Shown: positions 1 through 11,780 of the stretch, piece by piece
How positions within the stretch are numbered: position 1 is the stretch's first letter
Layout: each line of letters begins with the position of its first letter
From: Aselliscus stoliczkanus
Lineage: Eukaryota > Chordata > Mammalia > Chiroptera > Hipposideridae
Length of the DNA: 64,000 nt
Assembly: GCA_033961575.1 (NCBI GenBank)
Contig: CM066728.1
Span: 100,268,852-100,332,851, forward strand
Direction: 5' to 3'
Made by a program: the position numbers and the translations under genes
Notes under the pieces: generated by a model
Told to the model about the DNA's origin: nothing
The model's database searches: none
Seen by the model: only the letters and a program-made list of their open reading frames with translations

Positions 1-480
1 TGGAAATTGAATCACTGGTTTTCATTTTGGTAGCAAAAAGAAAATTTCATGCTATATCAACTCTTACATAGATAATAAATACAAGCAAAAAAGTCATACT
101 TAAGAATTAATTTTATTACCTATCATTTGTATACAGCAAATTTAGGATACTCTTCAGTTAAAGAGAGATGGTTGAAGCAGCTTTCTTCTGAGGTCACAAA
201 AGTGAATTAACCGAGATTACCTTATAGTCAACTAATAGTAGCCCATGTGTTCAAAGAAACATGGCATTTTATTTTCATTATAGTTTTAAAAATTATGATT
301 AAGATATTTTAAAAATCACTTTAAAATTATTGTAAAATAATAAAAAATATCTTACGGGTGAAATTAGGAGCAGAGTTATTGGGTCTCTAAAGCTTCTCCA
401 GATTTCAGCAGAATATGTTTTAAAAGTCACTGTGTTTTGCAAGTAGAGAGAGTATGTGTAGCATGTAAGTTGTGGTTATG
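1..480. other. Unassigned AT-rich sequence
   Basis: I see no recognisable repeat, open frame or RNA gene in this stretch. Confidence 0.5.
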
Positions 481-484
481 GGAG

Positions 485-570
485 AAGTTCGCCGCGCATG
501 CGTTTGGATTCTCTGTGAGCTTCCGATCTACTGTCTCCTCTCTGTACTCATGCGCACTCAGCTGCTGCCT
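485..570. promoter_or_regulatory. Small CpG-rich patch with NRF1-like sites
   Basis: In otherwise CpG-poor DNA this patch carries several CpGs. CGCGCATGCG at 493-502 closely matches the NRF1 palindrome, and a second TGCGCA half-site lies at 551-556. NRF1 sites are typical of CpG-island promoters. No exon or transcript start can be seen, so a promoter or enhancer role is inference; it may also be the remnant of an unrecognised repeat. Confidence 0.25.
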
Positions 571-818
571 TCACCTAATGATTTCCTTGTTTCCTTATAC
601 TTAGCTGAATTGGAACGTGTCATTAGATGATCCCTGATATCCTATCAAAATTAAAGTGCTCTAATTTTAAGAATGTGAAAAAAAAGAAAAAGAAAAATAG
701 AAAGTAATACAATGAGATATTTTTCAAATAGAGAGTAAACCCGAATAGTGGAGGAGAGAATATCTGTGGGAAAACTGCTTTAGGGAAAAGAATCCAGTGT
801 CTAAAGAGCATACCCCTG

Positions 819-890
<72 letters not shown>
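819..890. repeat. Poly-A followed by (TA)n microsatellite
   Basis: A run of about 16 A (819-834) passes directly into about 28 TA units (835-890). The 90-residue Ile-Tyr frame on the minus strand here is a translation of the repeat. The A-run may be an old retroposon tail, but no SINE or LINE body is recognisable upstream. Confidence 0.9.
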
Positions 891-895
<5 letters not shown>

Positions 896-1635
896 CTATA
901 TTCAACTAAAGATAATATGTATATGTCACTGTTATAAGTGTTTGTTATCAATTAATGATTAAAAAGCCATTGTAGTTATAGTTTTTCTCAGTGTAGGAAA
1001 AGTTATATTGCATAGGAGAAAATATAAACCATCTATGGCAATGCCCCAAGAAAATAATTATGTGTTAGTTTCACTATAAAACACACTCTTCTTCCCTGTT
1101 CAGCACATAACACAAGTCAGAACTCCTGTCTCACTGGGGGACAGTGTGCCACTTGATCTGCAGCCATTTTTCCACAAGAGGTTAACAGAGCTTTAGGCAG
1201 CTGTAAGAATTTCTGCAGTCTAAACATGAATCTTTCAGAAGCTATTCTTTGGAGAAAAGCATAGTATGATATAAAAGGAAATCCTTCAAGTATGGTTTCA
1301 GATTTTCAAAGGGCTTTGAGCATTATATTAACTGCATTGTCAGTTTATATAATTTTCAGTTCAGGTCTTGGGCCTGAATTAGAGATATGGGGATAAGAAG
1401 TGTAGGGATCTGCGACAATCCAATATTTTTATAACTACACTTAGAGGATATATTCTTATATTTTTATTAGAATACGGAGTCTAGAATCATAGACCCTGCA
1501 TTTTTCTGCCACTGTGTGAAGTTGGAGGTGCAGTAACAAGGGGAAAACAAAGTGAACCCATACTTAGTCACCAAAATATTTCAGAGAAATAATATCTTCC
1601 TAATATTTATTGATTTGTAACGAAACAGCCCGTAC

Positions 1636-2085
1636 TTACTGCTATAAACCAATAAGTTTTGTTTTTATGCTCACAGTTTCTATGGATCAGGAAATGAGTG
1701 CATAAAGGGTATGACTTTTCTCTTCTGGGCATGTTTCTGGAGCTTCATAAGGGAAGACTTGAAAGACTAGGGGTCAACTAACAAACTGGCTGCTGAAATC
1801 ATCTGAAAGCTTCTTCACTCACAGATCTGGGGCTCAGGTTGAGATAACATGAAGACTGGGCTCACCTGGACCTGTTGATGGAGCCCCAATACATGACCTC
1901 TCCATGTGACTTGGACTTCCTTATATATGGCAACCCAACGATTTACATGGTAGCTCAGGACTCAAAGAGCAGAGACAAAGTTGCAGAGCCTTCTAAGACT
2001 GAGCCTTGCTAATAGTAGAGTGTCACTTCTGCTGTACACTATTGTTCAGAGCAACCACAAGTCTGCCCAGATCCAAGTGAGGGCA
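1636..2085 (-). mobile_element. MaLR (MLT1-type) LTR
   Basis: Reading the minus strand, the element ends in the MaLR signature of an AATAAA-like region followed by a TTGTTTTAAGCC-type end (plus-strand counterpart near 1650-1680, then 'cacagtttctatgg'). The body (1850-2080) has the familiar MLT1 blocks 'ggtagctcaggactcaaaga' and 'agagtgtcacttctgctgta'. Copies elsewhere in the window (12588, 21660, 26917, 29870, 60786) belong to the same group. The exact MLT1 subfamily was not determined. Confidence 0.65.
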
Positions 2086-2147
2086 CTCAGATGCCACTTT
2101 ACTATTGGAGAACTGTTACAGAGTTCATATTAAAACTCCCATCAAAT

Positions 2148-2165
2148 CTAAAAAAAAAAAAAAAA
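2148..2165. repeat. Poly-A tract
   Basis: Run of about 17 A without an obvious retroposon body or target duplication; unassigned sequence continues to about 3160. The frame at 2779-3198 (139 codons) lies here and has no recognised domain. Confidence 0.5.
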
Positions 2166-3159
2166 GAGAGGGATATCTTACCAATCACTTTAAAATATTG
2201 CAATCTTTCATTCATTTGGGGGTGCGTTAATTTTTGCCTCTTTCTCTGAAATAGTTCACAGTGCAGGAACATTTTAAATGTTACAGGAAAGTGTATAATA
2301 CTTTTTTGGTCCAATTTTTGGATTCCTTAATATTTAATCATGTGTTCTTCAGGAGAATAATGGAAAACTAAATGTTTCAAAGGCTAGTATAATTAAACAG
2401 AGTGTTTAAACAAATTTCCAAGAATGGAAGAATAATTCACAGAAGTAAGATTAAAAGTAAATTCACTAAAGTACATAGCATCTCAGTGATTTCACATTTT
2501 TCTGTCACAAGCTGACAAGGATCTTGTTAACAAAGGGAGGAGGTTTGGGTTGATTTTTAAGTCAAAACATAGATCTGACAGGACCAAAAATATAATATTA
2601 AACTGCATTATATCATTTGAGGCTTATATGACAGGATTGATCTCCAGTAATGTCTACAAAATGCTTTAACCAAAGAAAGTTGGATGCTTCTATATTTAGC
2701 ATTTGGGAACATTTCAATCATTTTTTAAAAGCACCATTTTGTAGTAATTTCAAGCTCATTTAACCATAAGACAACCTGATGGAGAGAAGTGTTAATACTG
2801 CTTCAGTTGACCAATCTAAAGCAGAGTGCATACAAAGCATGAATAGACCAAAAAAAAAAAAAAAAATTATTTTTTACATGCCTCTATTAAACTATTTCCA
2901 TAGCAGTTTATTTTATATCAGTGGGATTGTATTAATTACTCTGAATGAAAAAAAAATGCTCTCTTCTTGCAAACCGAGATTACTCGTTGTGACAATTCAA
3001 TGCAAGAAAAAGAGTTTATCTGTGAAACTATTAATTCAGGGAAACTCTCCAACTTCTAACCCTACTAACTGCCTCACAGTCCTAGAAATGACCTCACACT
3101 GGTATTATCTGCCTCCCCAACAAAAAACAGAGATAACTGTGGTAGGCATTAACTATAGC

Positions 3160-3300
3160 CAGAAGTTTCCAAACATTCTGGTTTCAGGGCCATTTTAGGC
3201 TTTTAAAAATTACTGACAACTCTAAAGACCCATGTTTATGTGGTCTTTATTGATACCTATTGTATTAAAAATTAAAACTGAGGAGTTTTATTGGGAATTT
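3160..3300 (+). mobile_element. hAT-type DNA transposon fragment
   Basis: The segment from 'agaagtttccaaacattctg' through 'gtggtctttattgatacc' to 'aaaattaaaactgagga' follows the same consensus as the longer copy at 33475-33955. Only the left end survives. Family name not asserted. Confidence 0.45.
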
Positions 3301-5554
3301 CTCCCTTCATGCTTTAACACCAACATAGTTTTTACAAATTTTTGCCAGTTTAAGAAGAGAAAAATGTCATGCAATTTTAATTTCAAATTTCTATACTTAT
3401 GACTGAGCTTGTATGTTTCTTCCTAAGATTTTACTTGTTTGGTGGGAAAATCTACATGTTATACAATTTTATATTAAGTTTTGATTTTTTTCTTATTTTC
3501 TCAAGAATTCACATGTTTGAAAATAATTAACAATTTGTCCATGAGACAATTATGAATGTTTCTGCAGGTTTATTTTACTTTGACTTTATGCCATTGCTTT
3601 TGCTTTTTGTGGGTATCTATTTGTTTTTTATTTATATACTTGATTTATCAGTATTTTAATTTATGTTTTCCAGTTTATAATTATAATTTTCTTCTGACTT
3701 CACATCACAAAAGTTTCTGTTGGTTTTTCAAGTGCATTTTTTTTGTTTGTTTGTTTATATCTAAACTTTTGGTCTCTCCAGAATTTATTTTTTAATCATC
3801 TTTGAGATAGTAATATAATTTTATTTTTTTACTAGATTACTGACCAATTGTTACAATACCACTTTCAAATAATTTATTTTTTTCCCATTTCTTTGAAATG
3901 ATTTTTTATCATGCACTAATCCCCTGTGTTTTTTGTTTCTATGTGTGCATATTTACTTTATTCTCTGCCCCTTAATTTCAGAGTTGTAAAAAGTACATTT
4001 ATATATCTTGTCTAATATGTGTGACTTGATAAAGAACCTTTTGTGTGAATATACTCTGGACAGATGATGATATTAGAGGAGGCAGTGGTAGTGACAACAG
4101 TGGTATTAGCTGTATAGCTGTGACCAAAACTGGTGCCCCTTAGTATCCAATCTCTAAAGCCTTACTTGTTTAACACATCATACTCAATGAATTCTCATCT
4201 GTTTTATAGTTTCTTATTCAAAATGGCTTAAATTAAATGATTACTTTGCTTAAAATACTTTGCTTTACTTTTTGATATCTTAATTATCTAATGAAAATCA
4301 AAAGCAAAATAGGACTTTCTATAGGATATCATAAATTGTAACTTTTAAGTTCCAAAAATAACAAAATTTTAACCAGAGTTTTACTATGGTACTGCAAGTA
4401 TTATGTGCTAGAAAGTAGTATTTTCTAATGTTTGTCTGCAGTTATTTTAAAATAGCTTTTGAGAAATAAACCAGAACTATAAAGTGATCTACTTTGCAGA
4501 ATTTTCCATTTATGTAGGCCTTATTTTTTTCTTATAGTATAGAAATGACTGTTCTCTGAATGCAGTGGAAAAGAGAAAAGCATTAACATAGAGACACTTT
4601 AATATGCTTGTTTTTATAGGCATATTCTTCTTCTACTTTTTTATTTGTTTCCATTTGTGTATAGGAAAACGTAACCCAGAAAACCTTTTCTAAGTCCATA
4701 CTTTGTAATCACCTCCTCATCTCATCATTCATACCACCATTATTTTCTCATATTAGTTTAGAACTTAAATCATATATTCAAAATAGAAATGACTGTCCTT
4801 TCATCAAACTTTTTAACATCTGTAAAAATTTAAAATTTAAATAGGATAACTGGTCTACCACCACAGGCAAAACTGTACTTCTAACTTTATTTACATGTTG
4901 GTTTTGAGATTTCTGTGTTTTTTCAAGGAATGCTCTAATTTTGATAAAGTAGTCTTAACACACATTAAAATCTCTCCCCTCATTTATTTCATCATGAGAT
5001 TTTTTTTTCATTATCTACTCTATTCTTTTTATAGTTGATTTTTATTGGAGGACATATATAGTGCAGCTAGTAATGCACCACTGAACAGACAAATGTGATC
5101 ATTGTTAGTATCTGTCAATGAGTTTTGGTACATTAAGGCAAGACCTAAGCACATGTTATGATGGATTATGTTTACTGACTCACAGAGAATTGTGGCGTAT
5201 TATATCTTGCCCAAATTTTCTCCAAGATTTTATATAACACAATTTTAAAGACTTATTTCTTATACATGAAAATTCTGATGACAGAGTGCAATAAAATAAA
5301 ATCAGTAGACGCTAAATCATTTTTAGAGGTAAATGTGAGTTCACATTATTTTGGAGTGCATCAACTTCCTACAGTCAAATTATCATATTGGAAGTTATTC
5401 ATTTTCTGAAATCATTTTTTTAAAATCAGAGATTCAGGCTGACATTGACATATTTTGGCAGATTATATTTGTACCCTAGTACATGTACAAGTTGACATCA
5501 TTACATACAATTCTTCTTAGTTAAAATATGATACTAGAACACTGAGTTATCACC
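3301..5554. other. Unassigned AT-rich sequence
   Basis: Long T-rich sequence with no clear repeat or coding signal. The open frame at 3556-3795 is a low-complexity Phe/Tyr/Cys-rich translation of AT-rich DNA. Confidence 0.5.
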
Positions 5555-6045
5555 AGGGACTCACAGGAATGTCCAAGTGAGGACTCAACGCAGTGGTAAC
5601 CGGGTTCTAGTCTCCACACAAGAAGGAATTCAAAAGTGAGGCTGATGCAGGAAAGCAAGAGCGATTTATTGAAAGTCAAAGTGCACATTTGAGAGGAAAG
5701 TTTGGAGGAACTCAGAGAAGGAGTCACACAGAGGAACCCCTAATCAGGAGTGTTAATCCCTCTTAGGGTGGGAATTGATGATGTCCCATTGAAGTGGTTT
5801 ATTCATCTCCTCCCCCTGGGCAGGACCCTCCATTTCCTGTTTTTTATCTTCCATGGTTCCTCTTGAACTGTCATGATGTCAGATGCATGATGGGAATTGT
5901 AGTAGCCATAATGCAAATGACATAATGACATTAAAATGAGTTAAAGTTCATGTCCCAGTCAGAACCGTTAGCCTTGCTGAAAGAAACTGGTTATTGTTTT
6001 TCTCCTGCTGCATATACCCCATATAGTCACTGGCTACTTGTGTAA
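5555..6045 (-). mobile_element. Solo LTR, probably retroviral
   Basis: On the minus strand there is an AATAAA (plus-strand TTTATT near 5668) followed by a pyrimidine-rich R/U5-like region ending in 'ggttaccactgcgttgagtc', and a GC-richer U3-like body upstream. This is the layout of a class I LTR. No internal retroviral sequence adjoins it and no target duplication was identified, so the ends are approximate. Confidence 0.5.
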
Positions 6046-6070
6046 CTAGTGAGGCACTCATGTTATACCC

Positions 6071-6104
6071 TGTGTGTGTGTGTGTGTGTGTGTATGGGGG
6101 GGGG
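6071..6104. repeat. (TG)n microsatellite plus G-run
   Basis: About eleven TG units followed by nine consecutive G at 6096-6104. Confidence 0.95.
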
Positions 6105-6177
6105 TTGTCAATTTCTTGGGCTACGTTCAAAGACACATTTCATTTTAGAGGATTATAATACTGCTCACTTTCATATA

Positions 6178-6256
6178 TTGGGTTGTCAGAAAAGTCATGA
6201 CTCATTTTCGCAACGTAAAACAGAAAAAATATATCCTGACTTTTCCGACAACCCAA
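6178..6256. mobile_element. Mariner-type palindromic MITE, copy 1
   Basis: A 79-bp near-palindrome. The left arm starts TTGGGTTGTCAGAAAAGTCA; the right arm is its reverse complement, ending TTTTCCGACAACCCAA, with a short AT-rich loop. A TA lies immediately left, as expected for a Tc1/mariner target. A second copy is at 53579-53658. There is no transposase; it must have moved in trans. Confidence 0.75.
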
Positions 6257-7190
6257 AAGAACTTGAACTCCTAAAGACAGGATTTCCTTTACTTGCCTCT
6301 TTCTTCCACATCTCCCTTCTCTCTTTCACTGTTCAAGGCTTAATACCTATTAGTACTTACTCTTCATAGAGGCTTTACTCAAGTTTTTTTGAGTTGCACT
6401 AAAGAGCTAAGTAATAAAAATAGATCTTTGAAAACACTATGTAATATATTATAGTTTGGCACATATTTTAGAATATCAACCTATACACTCTTTTAGGTAT
6501 TGAGGAAATGTAGCAATAAATAATGTATTGCCTTTCATTCAAATAGCTTACAATAATAAGTTCTTGCCTTAATATGATGCGTATTAATGTGCATCTGCTT
6601 CCATTAGTTCTTGTTGACTCATGAGTAGTAAACTGAATCAGTATCACTTACTGCCTTTATATAGAGGAAGACATTGCACCCTAGAGACATTTTCCAAGTC
6701 TCAGGAACATAATTGGGACACAAGAATGCAAAACCAGGCTTTTCAAATCTTTACCTAAAGTCTTTTCTATCATTCTAAGCTAGCTCACAGTTGGGAAGCT
6801 GAGCCCTTCAGTTGCTTAAAGTAGTTTAAATCTTCAGGACTGTGATTTTAAAAGAACATGCAAATATGATTTTTCAATCCTTATTGCCTGAAAAACAAAA
6901 GTCAGAAATACAGAAGAATTAAAAAAAGTGCTCAGAATATATTTGACACAAAAGATTCCCCATTTTTTTTAAAGCACATCAAAGGTGGATTCTTATCACA
7001 GCACATCAATAGTATTTTTATTCAATCCATAATTAACTTGTGAATTCTTAAAAAATGCAATGATAATTTTAGATGTTATCATGCTTCAATTGTATCAAAC
7101 TGAAGTAAAAATTTATATTTTTATCATACGAAGTTAAAATGTGAACATGATATATGTTGGTATATGTCATGCCGCCAAAATATTATTCTC

Positions 7191-7650
7191 GGGTCGGCCG
7201 AGTTGCCCATTGGTTAAGAGCTGGTTTGGGGATGGATGCCAGCAACCCTGGTTAGGATCCCACATATGAGGGCCAGTGACACTGCCCTCTACAGCTAACA
7301 ACAGCTCCACCTGTAGCTGGGCTGTGCGAGCCCTGGTGACAGTGTAGGCTGCAGCCCCTGCTGCAGTGGGCTGCCATAGGCTACAGTGAGTGGCCGGCAG
7401 ACGGAGTGAGCGGCTGGCAACCAGTGTGAGCTGCCAAGAGCCACCGTGAGTGACCATCCAGAGGCTGGCTACCCATCTGCCTCACCAGGAAGAGTGCAAT
7501 GATGATACCAACATGGGCCAGTGAAGCAACGTCCTCCGCAAATAGACTGAAGAACAAAAGGACAGCAACTTGTCTGTTCCCCTTCCCTGATTCCCCAATG
7601 CTGTTCCCCTCCCCCAATTCCCCTATAAAATCCTTAAAAAAAAAAAAAAA
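7191..7650 (+). mobile_element. Long composite tRNA-derived SINE (type B), copy 1
   Basis: The head (7191-7310) is tRNA-derived and runs to 'gagggccagtgacactgccc', the same head as the short type A SINEs. Unlike type A it continues for about 330 bp: a GC-rich body with repeated 'gtgag(c/t)ggc' units, a segment near 7490-7560, and a tail of two CCCCTTCCC-type direct repeats ending TATAAAATCC then poly-A (7636-7650). This copy has one extra GAGCGGCTGGC unit relative to the copy at 10528. Flanking duplications are not convincing. Frames on both strands are repeat-derived. Confidence 0.8.
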
Positions 7651-8034
7651 TCTCAAAATAGTTTGGGAGCATTTTCGGAAATGAAGATTGCATTGATTAT
7701 CAGTGTATACTATTTTAATAGAATATTCATTAAAAATTGCTGATAGTAGTAGTGCCATCTACATTTTCGTGTGTATTATACACAGCTCTATACTTGGCCT
7801 TACCCGTGAGAAACAGAATATTTAGCAGCAAATTCTGTTGAACCCAGGCATACAAAATATCCAAGTTCACTAAAAAAAAGAAAGGAAGAAAATTAAATGC
7901 CCTTCACAGACTTTGAATAAGTGTAAAAACTTAACAAAAACAAAATCATATAGGAATAAATCTGCAATCCTGATTCAAAAACAGACAAACAAATGAGTGT
8001 GTCTACTAATGTCCTGGTACTGTATCATGGACTT

Positions 8035-8610
8035 CAATTGTGTTAGTGATTTATAGGGATAACTCTTCCTGCATTCATGGATCCTGGATCTTACAGTCTA
8101 GCTGGGAGACACAGAAAAGAATAACACAAATTGTATAGTATTTCAAAGTGATAGATATATGTATGAGGAAAATGTAGAGGAGAGTAAGGCAGATGGTGAT
8201 TGGTCCAAGGGTAACTGGAGCTGCAGGCTGTAGTGATAAGACTAGCTTCAAGAGTTGTCTCACTGAGCAACAATGTGGATAAGAGGAGGGAACAATTGAT
8301 GAGGATGTCTGAAGGAAAAGTTTTCAAGCAGGGGGATACCAAGAGTATGCAAGGAGGCATGCATCGTGGGTATGGAGCTTATTAGGGGATTTGTAGCAAA
8401 ACAAGAAAACAGAGAGGTAACCGGAGGTCAAACTCTATGGCACCTATGAGACAGTATAAAGGACTTGGCTGTTGCTGATTTTCAGCTGAGAAGTGATATG
8501 ATATGACTTCTGATTTAAAGGATCCCCATGGCCACTGTATGAAGATTAGACAGTAGAAAGGGACAAGGCGGAAACAGGGAAATTAGGAAGCTACCTTGCA
8601 GGATGTGAGA
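8035..8610 (-). mobile_element. L2 LINE fragment
   Basis: The order of blocks on the plus strand (a 'cttacagtctagctgggaga' block near 8090, 'gaagtgatatgatatgactt' near 8490, 'aggatccccatggccactgt' near 8520) is the reverse complement of the L2 ORF2 C-terminus and 3' region. Old and diverged; no frame remains. Confidence 0.6.
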
Positions 8611-8952
8611 AACTGGAGTCACAGCTCCCTCCAATAATATTGCCCTGAGCAACTTGAAGAATTCAACATGGATACATCTACAAATCATTCTGAAATCTGA
8701 AATAAGGGAAAGAGTAATTTCTACAGGAAAATGAAGCAATTTTATGTTTGCAAGTTTAATGGAGAAAGTGAAAAACAAAATATCTGTGAATAGACTAAAT
8801 AGTGAGTAGATGTTTAGTGTGCTCTAACTACAACTTGGCTATTGGACCACATACTTACTAAATATGATCTCCTTTGGTAAAAATACATCCAATGAGAAAA
8901 TTAAAAGAAAAGAGCCATAAAATAAAATTAAAAGATAAGAGCTTAAATACAT

Positions 8953-8954
<2 letters not shown>

Positions 8955-8992
<38 letters not shown>

Positions 8993-9004
8993 ATGTGTGT
9001 TTGT
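8955..9004. repeat. (GT)n microsatellite
   Basis: About 18 GT units followed by imperfect TG units, abutting the mariner MITE at 9013. Confidence 0.95.
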
Positions 9005-9012
9005 GAGTATAT

Positions 9013-9139
9013 CGGGGCTGCGAAAAAAATGTACACATGATCTGTATTCATCTTTTGTTATCGGTATATATTGAGTATTACAATTTTAATACAATTTTTT
9101 CCTTTCTTAAAATGTGTATGCATTTTTTGGCACCTTCTG
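9013..9139. mobile_element. Mariner-like MITE, internally deleted
   Basis: Terminal inverted repeats GGGGCTGCGAAAAAAATGTA (left) and ATGTGTATGCATTTTTTGGC (right). The copy at 25230-25460 has the same ends and inner right half but about 105 bp more in the middle, so this copy is an internal deletion derivative. No transposase frame. Confidence 0.65.
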
Positions 9140-9140
9140 A

Positions 9141-9180
9141 GTGTGTGTGTGTGTGTGTGTATGTGTGTGTGTGTGTGTGT
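9141..9180. repeat. (GT)n microsatellite
   Basis: GT repeat interrupted by one AT, starting at the right end of the mariner MITE. Confidence 0.95.
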
Positions 9181-9436
9181 AGTAGATAGATTAACTGTTA
9201 CAAATAGTCATGCTATCTTAAAACAATTGAAATACTATCATTTCAATTAAAAAATAATTTATCGCAAATGGTGGAATTTATAAAAAACAGAGTTGTGATA
9301 CTTATAAATAGTGCTTTCCCAATTGGAGTGGCTCAGGCTACTTTAGGAAATAGAGAAAATATGAAGTGCCCATCAAATATTAAAGCTACTCTCAGGGATG
9401 CTGTAGGAGAATAATTCATCTAAGAGGGAGTTTGTT

Positions 9437-9555
9437 AGGGCCGGCCGAGTGGCGTGGTGGTTAAGCACTGGCTTGGGAAGCCAGCGGCCCCAGTTCGGTC
9501 CCACATATGAGGGCCAGTGACACTGCCCTCAAAAAAAAAAAAAAAAAAAAAAAGG
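9437..9555 (+). mobile_element. Short tRNA-derived SINE (type A), copy 1
   Basis: About 93 bp of tRNA-like head plus poly-A. RNA polymerase III boxes are visible: A-box-like GTGGCGTGGTGG and B-box-like AGTTCGGTCCC. The head ends GTGACACTGCCCTC, then the A tail. A perfect 15-bp target duplication AAGAGGGAGTTTGTT flanks it (9422-9436 and 9556-9570), showing LINE-1-type insertion. Confidence 0.95.
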
Positions 9556-9570
9556 AAGAGGGAGTTTGTT

Positions 9571-10527
9571 CTGTATTTTTAAGGTTTCCTCCATCACCAA
9601 TGTTCAATTGTTTATGAATTTTATAACTATAAGAATTTAGAAAATAATGTGGCAACTCATGGCCAAGCTTTTTCAAATTAAAGATAAACTCTGTGTAGCT
9701 CACACAGATAAAATCCAATCGCCTCTCTGCCATTGGGACAATTAGCTAGCCTCTGCCTGAGGTAAAAGGTGGAGACGCTCCCATGACCCACCATGAATTT
9801 CACTTTACCATTGACAGCCACCAGCTGATATGCGAAACATTCTCTTTGCCAGTTTCCCAAGGAAACAGGCTGTAGATAAGAAAGATCAAAACTTCCAACT
9901 CCAGTCATGATAAACCACATCTCATTTTTGAAACGATTGCAGTATTTACTGTTTGAGAGTTCTAGAAACCAAGTTTGCGGAACAAAAAGGGCAGAGAATA
10001 AGGACAATGTTTTGGGCAATTTGAGCTACAGAAAAGGTGAAATTTAATTGACAAAAAGGAATGAGGACACCTGAAGTAGATCATGTGTGCAGAAAATAAA
10101 GCGAAGCAGCCTGAAGTCTCAAACTCTGTAAGCAGAAGACATAATTTAAAATGCTCATAAGGAAGAGAAAACAGAGATTGTTGAGAAGTATACTGGGAAA
10201 GACCAGTGGAAGAAACATTATTTTGCAAATGAAACTTAATAAAGGAGTCCCCAAAGGGAGTAGGAAAGCATAGGCAGACTTGGGTAAAATGCCAATTTCT
10301 ATTTTTTTCCTTAAAAGAAAGCATATGCTTCAGTGCAGCTTCCCCATACCACTGATTTCCTAAGAGAGTGTTTACTGTTCTGATAAGCAGATATGTTTCT
10401 TTCCTTGTATGACCATTATGTATGTCATACAAGTGATTTTCATTAGTTCCTTCAAAGGAAAAAAATAGTTAAGACTGCAGTAGGGATAAACAAATTTCAA
10501 CAATATTACCATAAAAAAAAATGTAAA
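9571..10527. other. Unassigned sequence
   Basis: No recognisable repeat. Two overlapping minus-strand frames (9678-10019 and 9962-10432, the latter 156 codons) lie here. They have no recognisable domain or codon signal and are probably chance frames, but they are among the longest outside repeats. Confidence 0.4.
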
Positions 10528-10978
10528 GGGCTGGCCGAGTGCTGCATTGGTTAAGAGCTGGTTTGCGATGCCAATGGCCCCGGTTCAGATCCCATATATG
10601 AGGGCCAGTGACACTGCCTTCTACAGCTAAGATGGTGAACAACAGCTCCACCTGGAGCTGGACTGCGTGAGTCCCAGGGATGGCATAGCTGCAGCCCCTG
10701 CTACAGTGGGCTGCCATAGGCTACAGTGAGTGGCCGGCAGCCAGCGTGAGCTGCGAAGAGCCACTGTGAGCGGCTGTCCAGAGGCTGGGGACCGATCTAC
10801 CTCATCCGGGAAGAGTGCAATGACGATACCAACATTGGCCAGTGAAGCAATGTCCTCCACAACTAGACTGAAGAACAAAAGGACCACAACTTCTCTGTTC
10901 CCCTTCCCCAGTTCCCCAATGCTGTTCCCCTTCCCCAATTCCCCAATAAAAAATTAAAAAAAAAATAAAATAAAATAC
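10528..10978 (+). mobile_element. Long composite tRNA-derived SINE (type B), copy 2
   Basis: Same architecture as the copy at 7191. The tRNA-like head ends near 10617; the body reads 'ctaagatggtgaacaacagc' onward; the GTGAG-rich repeats are one unit shorter than in copy 1; the tail has two near-identical 24-bp repeats (TTCCCCTTCCCCA.TTCCCC) and then AATAAAAAATTA-rich sequence. It carries an AATAAA at the 3' end, as SINEs with a polyadenylation signal do. Confidence 0.8.
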
Positions 10979-11419
10979 CATCTTACTTCTACTAACATAT
11001 TACTTATTTTTAGCCCAAAACATGGTTGTGATTGTGGACATGAGCATTTCTTTCTCCCTCTCTCTCCCTCTCTTTCTCTTGAATCCTTCTAGAAACTATG
11101 TCAATGGACACATTTGTATCTGTATCTTTGTTCTTTCTAGAATCAGAAATTGCACAAGGAAAGGAGTGATAAGCATTGCATGTCCTTTAATTTATCTTAC
11201 TTAAATTGTTCATATAGTTGATACCCTTGTAATAGTGATTAATATAATGAGATCCTGATTCTTTTCTAGTACCAAATATAAACGTATCTTGTGCATACAC
11301 TCAATACATCAATTTCTGCTTTCAAAAAATCAGTGACTCTTTTCTGTCATTTTTCTTGATTCTTTTTCACAGTACTGGGCAAGGGGATTGATTTTCTATA
11401 AAATACTTATATTTTTCCT

Positions 11420-11780
11420 GCCATGTCCCTGCCCAAATGCTTCAAAGGGTCCTCATTGTCTTTAAGAAATGTCTAAACCCCTTGGCTGGTGTTTAAGCTA
11501 CTTGAGAATCGCTCAGACCCCACTACTCCTTCAGGCTCAGGGTCCAACCTTCCCTTGGAGATGCTCTCATGGTCCACTGTCTCTCGCTGTTACAAACCTC
11601 TACTCTCCCACCGTTGTGATCATGACCCTGAGTACTTTCAGTCTTCCCTCCTACCCACTGCATTTCACATGATGCCATTCATTATTCAGGTTAACTCAAA
11701 GCAATCTCTGTGTTTATGCAGTCTTTCATCATTTTTTCATGAACACATTGTCCTTCCGATAGTATGCACTGCCATTGATG
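11420..11780 (+). mobile_element. L2 LINE fragment
   Basis: Matches the order of L2 ORF2 C-terminal and 3'-end blocks, for example 'cctcattgtctttaagaaat' followed by 'ccccttggctggtgtttaag', corresponding to the L2 segment around the 'ctccccat...aaagtccaaactcc' consensus. Diverged, no open frame. Confidence 0.5.

Noticed and set aside
2779..3198. 139-codon plus-strand frame
   Set aside because: Runs through a poly-A tract (poly-Lys) and into a hAT fragment; no domain.
7167..7758. Antisense and sense open frames shared by the three type B SINEs (for example 7381-7758, 10627-10938, 59764-60093 antisense; 7499-7684 and 10730-10957 sense), with similar peptides such as EDVASLAHVGI
   Set aside because: Between copies nearly all codon differences in the sense frame change the amino acid (Trp/Leu, Thr/Met, Asn/Thr, Cys/Ser), which argues against protein selection. 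The frames follow from shared repeat sequence.
9437..9530. tRNA gene suggested by A-box and B-box sequences in SINE heads (also 7191, 10528, 21042, 32430, 42020, 42797, 54821, 59720, 61675)
   Set aside because: No complete cloverleaf; poly-A tails and target duplications identify them as tRNA-derived SINEs.
9678..10432. Overlapping minus-strand frames of 113 and 156 codons outside recognised repeats
   Set aside because: No domain, no Kozak-like support, Phe/Ser/Leu-rich composition and no conserved motif; consistent with chance frames in mammalian DNA.
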